DNA of 64,000 nucleotides from Plasmodium relictum (taxonomy: Eukaryota; Apicomplexa; Aconoidasida; Haemosporida; Plasmodiidae): the NCBI RefSeq assembly GCF_900005765.1, contig NC_041689.1:496001-560000 (forward strand). The letters are read 5' to 3'. The notes below the pieces were generated by a model. It had not been told where the DNA came from, did no database searches, and worked only from the letters and a program-made list of their open reading frames with translations. The translations under genes were made by a program, and so were the position numbers. Shown piece by piece: positions 12,656 through 22,941 of the stretch. The first letter of the stretch is position 1. Each line of letters opens with the position of its first letter.

Positions 12656-13635
12656 TTTTATTTTTTATTTTCTTTTTTTCACTTTTTATAAATTTCCCAG
12701 TATCCAGAGATCAAAAAGATGTATATTGTTAATTCTTCAATATAATTAAAAGATAATTATTGTTAATATTTCCTGTAATTTAAACAGAAATTTTTATAAT
12801 TTAAGAAGAATATATATCTTCGTATCAGTTTATATATTCTTTAACCTTGAATTATATATTTTTTTTTTTTGTCTGACAGGATTAATTTTTTTATTTTAGA
12901 ATTTTATATATTTTGTATATATATATTTTTTTTTTATAAAAAAAGTGCGATACAATTGTTTAGTGTACTGAAAAAATGTAGTACATATTAGTCTTATATT
13001 TAAAAAAAAAAAAATTATAGTTTTATTTATATGAAATAAATGGATATTTATTTATAATTTTTCTTTTAATAAAAAAAATTTAAGGAAAATTAATATTAAT
13101 TTTTTGACTTATTATATTAATTACAAAAGCATAATACTAATAAAATTAATATAGGCAACATTTAGTAAAAGAAATATATAAAAATGAAAACAATAAAATA
13201 TATAAAAGAAAACTTTTATGAAATAATCTATAGTATTTCAATAAAGTATAAACAAATACTTTTTGTTTTGTGAATATCTCGTGATAACTAATGAATATTG
13301 TAATTTTATGTTTTCGGATATTTCTTGATTATGCACTATAAATATACTTTTTCTAACATTTATTATTTATAATACTATACCTTTATTATATATATATATA
13401 TTTTGATAACAAAATCCTTATTCTTTAAAGTAAAAATTTGTCTTTTAATTATTAAAAAATTAATTTTATCTAATTGATATAAAGTCTTGATTTATTAATT
13501 TTTTTTTTTAAATAATATATATATTTAAAATTATTTTGTTTTAAAGGGATATTTTTATAAATTTTGATTTGAGCTAAATTAAGTACTTTTTATGCTTAAA
13601 TATAACAAAAAAACATTTTTATTAATTTTAATTAC
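12656..13635. promoter_or_regulatory. Spacer between the P5CR copies
   Basis: This region lies upstream of P5CR-A and downstream of P5CR-B. The segment 13201-13241 resembles 15516-15557, at a similar distance upstream of copy B, so the duplication appears to include 5' flanking DNA. No other gene is seen. Confidence 0.5.
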
Positions 13636-13704
13636 TCATTTGAACATTGTTTTTGATTTTTCACAACCAGCGGTTATAGCATCAACAACTATAAAGAAAA
13701 ATAC

Positions 13705-13746
<42 letters not shown>

Positions 13747-13765
13747 AATACGAATGTTACATTTT

Positions 13766-13810
<45 letters not shown>

Positions 13811-14935
13811 TTGCAAATTTAAATTGGTTTTTTTCTAAAGTAAATAATGCTTCTGCTGTAATACCACCAGGTGAACAAACATTGTCTTTTAATTGTTGAA
13901 CTGGTAGATTGGATTCTTCAACTAATTTAACAGAACCATATATGGATTTTAAAATAAGTTTTTTTGATAATTCTCTTGATAATCCATTTTTGACACCGGC
14001 ATCAATTAAACTTTCAATGAATAAACATACGTAAGCAGGACATGCACCAATTAATGATGATGCAATGTCCATGTCTTTTTCTTTTATTTCCTGTATAATC
14101 CCACAAGAGCTAAAAATACTTATCACATAGTTTTTATCAATATCATTCACATTTTTATTTACACAGAAAGTAGAAGAACCTTCACCTACCAAACATGGGG
14201 TATTGGGCATAACCCTTACTATTTTAACATTCTCTCCAACTATCTATATAAAAAGAATTTAAAATAAAAATATTAAAAGAATATTTCTTTTTATTTTATT
14301 TTATTTTTTTTTTTTTTTGGTACTTGCTCTAATCGTTCGATTTTTATTCCAGCACAAATAGAAATTATCAATTTCTCTGATAAGCAAGTCTTAAAAATAT
14401 ATATATATATATATATATATGTATATTAATGTATGATACAAGATTATTTTTCTTAAATACCTTAATATCTTTTAATACAGAACAAGCAACATCTGGTTTA
14501 ACAGCACATATAATTATATTGCATTCACGAGCAATCTAATTAAGAAAAAAAAAAAATTTTTTTTTTGTTTTAATTTAATAAATATTGAAATAAATATTTT
14601 TACCTCTTGATTAGAATTCAAATATTTGAATGTGTTGCATTTCTTTGAAGGCCCATAATAATAAATATTTTCTTTTTTAACGATATTAGCATTAGCTATT
14701 CCATTTGCTAATGCAGAACCCATTTTTCCTAGACCAATAAATCCTTTAAAAAAAAGAAAAAAAAAAAATTATAATTGCAAAATTAAATAAAATATTGAAG
14801 TATTTGAATAATTGAGAATATTATAAATTTATAAAGGTGATGATTAAGTGGATGCATTAAAATTTTTTTTCAATAAAAACATTTTTATAAAGTAAATGAA
14901 CATTTAGAAAAAATACCTAATTTAATATTTTCCAT
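13636..14935 (-). CDS. P5CR: Pyrroline-5-carboxylate reductase, diverged copy B (261 aa)
   Basis: Six exons on the minus strand: 14935-14917, 14743-14604, 14535-14461, 14389-14324, 14243-13811 and 13688-13636. Every exon has the same length as in copy A (19, 140, 75, 66, 433, 53), so the pair arose by tandem duplication. All splice sites and phases are intact, so it is not a pseudogene. The product starts MENIKLGFIGLGKMGSALA. The largest exon differs from copy A at 36 of 144 residues by my count (about 75% identity). Notable changes are GSGPAY to GACPAY, and SPGGTT to SPGGIT; the second Thr of the signature is kept. It may be a working isoenzyme, or may have changed substrate, cofactor or oligomer behaviour. 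Confidence 0.9.
13708..13809. repeat. Paired (TA)n arrays in P5CR-B last intron
   Basis: Two alternating TA runs, 13708-13744 (37 bases) and 13769-13809 (41 bases), are separated by a 24-base spacer. Both lie in the last intron (13689-13810). The second array runs right into the splice donor at 13810-13809 on the minus strand. Confidence 0.9.
14397..14420. repeat. (TA)n run in P5CR-B intron 3
   Basis: A 24-base alternating AT run in the intron between exons 3 and 4 of P5CR copy B. The same intron of copy A has shorter AT runs. Confidence 0.85.
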
Positions 14936-15666
14936 TTTTGTATAATGTTTTATATTAATTTATGTTATTGTAATATTTTTTTCAATTAGCTATATTTTGG
15001 ATATTTAATAATAAATATATTTTATTTAGGTTAACTAAAAATATATATTTTTATATTTTAATTATCAAAAGAGCTGCTTCTAATATTTTATATTTAAGGG
15101 ATGTTTTTTTTGGTGTAAAACATAAAAATGTACATTTATTTAATACACTTTTTTCATTTTCACAAGTTTGGATATTTAGAAGAAATTATTTTTTTTAATT
15201 TTAAATTACAATTTTTTTTTTTTTTAAGGGCACGCTATTATTTAAAGAGTTAGAAGAATTCATATGGAATCTTCTTATATTTAAATATATGAACTACTAT
15301 TTTTATATTAATAAACCTCATGAGTTAACATTCATATATATTTTTTTAAGTTAAAAAAAATTTTTTTTGATTGAAATATATGAAATTAATTTTTTAATTT
15401 ATTTTGTTCATCATAAAAAATATTCTGAAAAAAATATATATATGTAATAATGAAGAATAAAAATATAAATAGAAATAAAAATAAAGGAAAATAACTTTAT
15501 AAAATTAATGAAAAGTATAAAAGCAAATTTTTTACAAAATTATTTATAGCATTTCAACTAAATATATATGAACAATTCTTATTTTCAAAATATTCAGGGT
15601 CAATGATAAAATAAGAAGAATTATACTTTATAGAATTTCCTTTATAATTATTATTTATATTATATT

Positions 15667-15705
<39 letters not shown>

Positions 15706-15947
15706 TTGAACAATATATATTTCCTTTTTTTTTTTTTAAAAAAGAGATATTAAAAAATATTTTATAGAGAATTAGTTTCTTTTAGATGAGTTATTTCACA
15801 AGAATTTGTATTTTAATGAAAATTATAAAAATTTTTTTTTGTTTCATTTTACATACACATTTTATCAATATTTACCAACTTTATATTTATATATATATAT
15901 ACTATAAATTATTTATTTATATATTACTTCTTCATTTTTCTTAATGT
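14936..15947. promoter_or_regulatory. Upstream region of P5CR-B / 3' flank of CCT4
   Basis: About 1 kb between P5CR-B and the stop codon of CCT4, both on the minus strand. It contains the block 15516-15557, shared with the region upstream of P5CR-A, and a TA microsatellite at 15671-15702. No gene is seen. Confidence 0.5.
15671..15702. repeat. (AT)n microsatellite
   Basis: A 32-base alternating AT run in the 3' flank of CCT4. Confidence 0.85.
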
Positions 15948-18030
15948 TTATCTGCAAATGACTGTATCATCAATTTTAAGAATCATCATAACTGTTTCAG
16001 TGGCCAATTTAATTGCTGTTGATGTAACTAATAAAGGCTGTATGACATGTTCATCAATCATATTAGAAATAGTACCTGTTCTAATATTTATTCCATAATA
16101 TTTATGGCCTTCTGCATGCTTGTTTCTTAATTCTGTAACAATATGAAGTGGCGATAATCCTGCATTTTCAGCTAAGGTATATGGGATTAATTCTAAAGCA
16201 TCTGAAAAAGCTTTAACACATATCTGTTTGGAACCTTTTAATGTATTAGCCCATTGATATAATTTTTGAGATAATTCCATTTCAGCTGCTGCTCCACCAG
16301 GTAATATGGCTTTTTCTTTAATTAAACTTCTAACTACACATAATGCGTCATGTAGTGATCTTTCTGCTTCATCTAGCATTAAATTATTAGACGCTCTTAA
16401 TAAAACAGAAATGGTATTTTTTGATTGTACTCCTGTTATTTTAACTATTTCTCCATATCCTATAGATTCTGTTACTACACTTTCTGCATAACCCAATTTA
16501 TCAGGAGTAAAATAATCTAAGCTGGCTACAGGAATACAATTACAAGTTTTTGATATAAATTCTATATCTTCTCTTTCTATATCCTTTATAACCATTATTT
16601 TTGCTTTTGCTAAAAAGTCTAATGCTAAATCATTTACAGAATCACGTAATATACTTTTTTGTATTAATAATAAGTTACATCCTGTGCTTGCTATTTTTTT
16701 TATCATTTTGCCAATTATTAATCTTTCTTCTCTCAACAATCTATCCATACTATTATAATCTTTTACTACAACTGTATTATCCATATCAGTTTTCGGTAAA
16801 GATAAACAAAATTGAATCAAACCAATTTTTGCCTGGGATAAATTTTTTATTCCATGTGCTCTTTTGCTAATTTTATTACTTGTAAAAATTAAACCATCTA
16901 CTATTTCTGTATCTTCAATTGTTCCACCTAATTTTTTTACAATTCTTATATTATTGAGATCAACATTTGTATCTTTGTTGATATCAGTAATTTTTAATAT
17001 CACATCAACAGCTATTGGTGCTAATAATGAAGAATTGTGTGAAACTACTTTTGAATTTAATGATGTGATGGCACTTTTTATTAACATATTTTTATCATTT
17101 AAATCAACAGGTATAGCCATGTCTCTTAGTATTTCTTCACTTTTCACAGATGCCTCAAAAAAGCTTTCAGATATTTTTTGACAATGAATATTTCTATCTA
17201 AAAGAGATTTACACACATTTAAAAATGATCCACACATAACAACAACTGAAGTAGTGCCATCTCCTGCTTCTACATCTTGAGCTTTACTAAGCTCAACTAT
17301 CATTTTCGCTGTTGGATGTGCAACTGCCATTTCTTTCAGAATGGTTGCCCCATCGTTTGTGATTATAACGCCTCCTTTTCCATCTTCAATCTATTCAAAA
17401 ATAAAAATTAAATTACATTTTATTATATATTATATTTATATATATTAAATTTATATGATAAAATTGTTTGTTAACCATTTTATCCATTCCTTTAGGACCC
17501 AAACTAGTTCTTGTTACATCAGCAACAGCCTTTGCTGCTAAAATATTCATTTGCCTTACATCACTTTGCTTTTCATTCCTATTCAAATTTTCAGTGTTTT
17601 TATGTTCTGAAAAAAAAAATTTTTATTTTTTTTTATTTATTAAAAATATTCTTAAAATGCATACAATATTATATATAAGAATACTCATAAGATATTAATC
17701 AAATTATATAAAAAATAGCATACAACTTTTATAAAGATATATATTAAAAAATGGATAGAATAAAAAAATATATAGAATATATCAAATTGCATAAAGATAA
17801 TAAATATAATTTATAAAATTATATATCTAGAAGTTATTCAAAGCATTAACATTTTTTTAAAATTATATATATAGAATAATTAAAATCTAGTAATACATCA
17901 AAATTCATTTTAATTTAAATATATAGAAAAATAAAATTTATTATAAAAAAACGATTGAAAATCATGTAAATTTTTTTTTATAAATTTTTTTTATTTTTAA
18001 TATGCTGTTTTTACTTGCTACTTCTGCCAT
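15948..18030 (-). CDS. CCT4: T-complex protein 1 subunit delta (CCT4, 529 aa)
   Basis: Three exons on the minus strand: 18030-18015 (16 bases, MAEVA plus one base), 17606-17476 and 17390-15948. The phases agree, and 529 residues is the family's normal length. It is a group II chaperonin subunit. [11 protein letters not shown] and NDGATI lie in the N-terminal ATP-binding region, [10 protein letters not shown] holds the ATPase motif, and the C-terminus has [11 protein letters not shown]. Segments such as [11 protein letters not shown]-like, [10 protein letters not shown] and [14 protein letters not shown] identify the delta subunit rather than another CCT paralogue. It forms one position in the eight-subunit cytosolic ring that folds actin, tubulin and WD40 proteins. 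The tiny first exon rests on the fit of its donor and phase and on the MAEV start. Confidence 0.95.
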
Positions 18031-18231
18031 TCTCAGTATTATATAGGATTTATGTTTTTTATATAAATAAAAAAAAAAAAAAGAAAAAAAGGGGAAATTA
18101 TTTAAAATATTTTAAGACTAATTATAGAGTTTTTTTTCATACAAAAAAAAATTATGCAGAAGAAAAAAATAAAAAATTTCTAATTATTTTCCTTATTAAT
18201 TCAAAACAAAATTTAAAAAAAATAAAAAAAG

Positions 18232-18269
<38 letters not shown>

Positions 18270-18918
18270 GTATAAATTAGAAATAAAATATGTAAGTAAA
18301 TGTATTTTCTCTAGCTTCACTTATTTATTTTATTTACATGTATATATACATATGTATTCAAAACTATACAAACAATTTTTTTTCATTATGCTTTTTTTTT
18401 TAGCTTTGAATATATAATTTTAATTTTCGGTTCTTTTTTTTTTTTAAATTATATTAAATTTTCTTATAAATTAAAACAACAAAAAAAAAATAAAACAAAA
18501 TAAAATAAAAATAAAATAACAAAATAGTTTAGTAAAAATGTTAAAACATCTAAAAAATAATATATATATATATATATAAAAAAAAAAAAAAAAAGGTAAG
18601 AGCATTAAATAAAGCAATTATATAAAATTAAAATCTTAGCATATTTCAATTAAAAAAAAGTTACTTGTTAAAACACAAATATTCACATTTGTAGAAACAT
18701 TTTTAATGGCATTAAACATTCATTTAAATTTTCTTTTTTAATAATCTTTTATATATTTGTATGTAACTTCTTTTTGCCTCATTTTCAATAGTTACAATGG
18801 TTTGTAATTATTTTTAAAAATTGTAATTTACTTTCTCATATAAATTTATTTATTTATTTTGTTTTTTTAACCTTTCTTTTTCTTAAAAAAAAAAAATAAA
18901 AATAAAAATAAAAATAAA
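18031..18918. promoter_or_regulatory. Divergent promoter region CCT4 / UTP21
   Basis: This 0.9-kb region separates the divergent CCT4 (-) and UTP21 (+) starts. It holds a TA microsatellite at 18233-18266, an A-rich tract near 18579-18594, and an AAAAAT hexamer array at 18893-18916 just before the UTP21 ATG. No separate gene is seen. Confidence 0.5.
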
Positions 18919-21900
18919 ATGGGAGTTGAAAAAAATATTTGTATGCCTTTAAAACTTAGTGATGTTTTTCATGAAGAAAAAATTAAAAATGGAGATTGTA
19001 ATGATAAAAATTTAGATAAAGTAAAAAAGGAGGAAAATAAAAAAAACAGTAAAAGCATATTAAACAAATATAAAATTACTGAATTTAATAAAAATGGAAT
19101 TCAAAAAATACAAAAGAAAAAAAAATTTCATAATGAAAATATGAAAAATGAAAACTTAAATTTAAGTGATAAAGAACCAAAATTAGAGATTGAAAATGAT
19201 AGTGATAATAATAATACAGAAACAAATAATGAATATCATTTATCAGATTTAAATAAAATAAAAAAAAGAAAATCACATAATCAAAGTAATTTATTAATTG
19301 CTAATGGAACTACTGGTTTAGTTGTACATAATGGAATAATGTGCTTATCTATAAAAGGAATTCAACCATTTATTATCACAAGTATTAAAAAATCTTTTTG
19401 TGTTTATGATCCTCATAAATTAAGAAAAGCATATGCATCTGAATATTTTTCAGAGGATATTAAAAATTTATACTGCGATAATGGTTATGTTTACGTAATT
19501 TTTAATAAAAAAGTTTACAGAATTAATGAATATGGTAAAAAAAAGATTTTTTATAATTATCATAAATATAATATTGTTAACATTTTAACTGTTTCTAACT
19601 ATTTATTAACATATAGTAAAAAGGAAATAATAATATGGAATGACAGATATAATGAAAACGACTCTCTTGTAAGTGATTCAAATGATGAATTATCAGATGA
19701 AAATGAAAAAAAAAATCAAAAAGAAAAAGGAGATGAAGATAACATTTCTGATGATTTTAATGATAATTATGATAGTAGTGGTGACGGTGATAATACATAT
19801 AGTCAAAACGAAACAGATAATGGAAATGTAGTTTATACGGATGAAGAAAAAAAATTAAGAAAAAAAAAATATAATTTGAAAAATAACGAAAAATACTACA
19901 AAGATATTTTGGTAAAATCAATTGAATTATTTGATAATAATTCAGATATTGAAATAAAAAGTATTATTCATCCAGTGGGATATATAAATAAAGTTATTAT
20001 ATGTACTAACGAAAATAAATTATATTTATATAATATTAATAAAGAAAAGATAATTCACGAATTTAGTTCGATAAAAAAATTAAATTTAAGTGAACAGAAA
20101 CACATAAAAATACTATCAAAAACATTAGTAAACGAGGAAATTTCTATAATTACATCTACTAATGAATTATATATAATTAACATTGAAAAAGATGAAATAG
20201 TTTATTCTAAAAATATTTATATGGATAATGATTTTGTTAGTTGTGTAAATTTTTATAATTATAAATACAATGATGAAACAAATTTAGCCATTTTAATAGG
20301 AACAGAAAGTGGAAAAATATTAATGATCAATTCAAAAAATAGTCAATATTTTATTAAAAGGGATGTTCATGATTATATAAAAAATATTTTGATATCTCCA
20401 CAAGGTTATATATATACAAGTGGATATGATAATAAGATTAATTTGTTAAACTTAAATAAAAGCTCATTTACCTTAGAAATCATAAAAAAGAGGAATAGTT
20501 GCATTGGGGCTATTAATAACATCAAATATTTAGATGATGAAAATTATAAATTAATAGTATCAGCAAATATGCCTAATAAAAAAGAAGGGAATTTATTTAT
20601 CATAAGTCCACATAATCCTGAACAAAATAAAGATTTTTCATGGAATAAGAAAATAAATATATTAAATAAAAAAATAATTGATTTCGATATAAATATAAAC
20701 AGACATTATGATTGGAATAATATATTAATTTGTTTAGAAAATTCTGATCGTGTATATTTAGCATCTTCTTACAAGAAGACTGTATCAAATGAATATTTGT
20801 TATTACCTTTTGATATAATGAATAAAGAAGAAAAGGAAATAGAAGAAAATATGATTAAAAAAGAAAATGAAAAAAATAATTTAGGAGAAGTAGACACTTC
20901 TCTAAATGAGGATTATAGGATATATGATGATTATAAAACTTACGAAAATTTTCATATAAAAAAAAAAAAACATGCAACAAGTGTACTAATATCTTCATGT
21001 GGCCATGTAGGTGTTGTTGGTTACAGTGATGGAGAAATTCATTCATTTAATATTCAATCAACAACATATAGAAATGAATATAAATTAAATAAATATTCAT
21101 TAAAATCAAAAGCACATAAAGATGGTGATATATTAAAGTTATATTTATATGGAGTTAATTATTTTGTATCTGCTTCTAACTCAAAAGAAGACACTTTTTT
21201 AAGGGTATGGGATATGTATACATGTGATTTAATATATTCTTATAATATTAAAAATGAATATAATAATATAACTGAAGATATAAGCATTATTTCATATTAT
21301 CATCATAATATACTTACTGCTGTTTGTTTATCAAATAATTATACCCTAATTTTAGATATTGAACAGAAATGTATAACTAGAAAATTTCATTTTTCTTTTC
21401 CAGTTACAAATATTATATTTAGTAAAGATAATAGACTTATTTTTTTTGCATTAAGTAATAATACTTTACTAATATATGAAATAATTTCACATACCTTTAT
21501 AGACTATTTATTATTCAAAAATGATATTGTTGCCATGGAATACAATGATATTTATTTATATACTGCACATAAAAATAGTTTTAATTTTTTATATTGTTTT
21601 ACAAATAAAAATTTATTTAACAACTGTAACTACTTGATTAATGATTACAAAATGTTTAATGCAATACCAATTGAAGAGTTCTCTGATTCAAATGAAGAAT
21701 TTCATTACAACACTACTAATATAAAAGAATTAATTAACATGAATGATGATATTAACGATATGGATGATACCTTACTCTTAAATGAAAAAGGAAATAATGA
21801 TCTGTTAAATAAAAATGAAAAAAGTGATTATAAAGATTTAATGAAATCATATACTTCTAAAGAAAACCAAATTAATAAAAATTTATTAACTATGTCAGGC

Positions 21901-22941
21901 TTTAATATATCAAAAATAGCTTACTTGATATTTTTAGATAAAATAAAAGAAAACTGTAGAGTAGAAGAAAATATTAAGAAAAATGAGGAAATTCCATTTT
22001 TTCTTAGCGCTAAGTTAAATAATGATATAGAATATACAGATAATGATGAAAAAAAATTTTTAGAAAATATCACTAACAATGATTTTGATAATAATGAAGA
22101 AAAAAAAGAAAATAATAACGAACAAATTGTAAAAAGTAAACATATAACTAAGAGTAATGGTATTCAAGTACACTCCTCAAAATTGCAAGAAATTTTAGCA
22201 AAGAATGAAGATTCTTATATTAGTAAATAATAACAAAAAAAAAAAAAAAAAAAATTATTCACAATAAAATATTTAACTAAAATATATATATATTTATTTT
22301 TTCTTTATATTTTTTTAGATGTTTTGAAATACTTAAAAAGTTTATCTCCATCAGGAGTACATTATAACATATTATGTTTAAGCACAAAAAAAGAGGTTAC
22401 CTTTTTTTTTTTCTCTTAATTTTATATATAAATTGAAATTTTTACATATGTATATCAATTATTATATTATTATGTAAATATATATACATTAAATATTGGC
22501 ATATATATATTTTTCTATCTTTTTAGTTGGAAAATATGATGAATTTTTTTATTTATCATGTTAAGTCAAATGACAATATAGATTTAATTCAAGCATATAT
22601 ATTAATTTTTTTAAAGGTAAGAAATATATATTTTTATTATTTATAAGACTTAGAAATATACGTTACATATATATATATATATTTTATTTTTTTAATGGAC
22701 TTAGTTTTATTTTAAAATATATGCATTAATATGAATATACACAGTACAAAAATAATTCATGCTTTAACTTTTTTCTCTGTAGGTGCATGGTAAAAAATTA
22801 ATGAAAACAAAAGAACAAACACTAAGAAATACTATAAGTGCTCTGCTTCAAGAAACACAAAGAAGTTGGTCAAATATTAATTTTTTATTTGAAAATATTA
22901 TTTTTTTTATTAAGTTTTTGACAAATATACAATTAGAATAA
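18919..22941 (+). CDS. UTP21: U3 snoRNP WD-repeat protein UTP21 (WDR36 family, 1209 aa)
   Basis: Four exons: 18919-22222, 22319-22395, 22527-22616 and 22783-22941; the introns are GT/AG with agreeing phases. Degenerate WD40 blades cover residues about 120-900, interrupted by charged inserts (for example residues about 250-325). The last 220 residues are the Utp21 C-terminal domain: LLTMSGFNISKIAYLIFLD at about 988, a PFFLSAKL motif, LKSLSPSGVH, then LIQAYILIFLKVHG and a conserved RSWSNINFLFE end. The last three exons are needed to complete this domain. UTP21 sits in the UTP-B module of the small-subunit processome and binds pre-18S rRNA with U3 snoRNA. It is functionally linked to UTP3 at 1873-4194. 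Confidence 0.92.

Noticed and set aside
13689-14210. P5CR-B reading frame extended through the TA arrays into a Tyr/Ile repeat tail
   Set aside because: The extension reads through an intron. Splicing at 13811/13688 restores the conserved C-terminus shared with copy A.
16306-17181. Plus-strand frames opposite CCT4
   Set aside because: They are shadows of a strongly conserved chaperonin gene.
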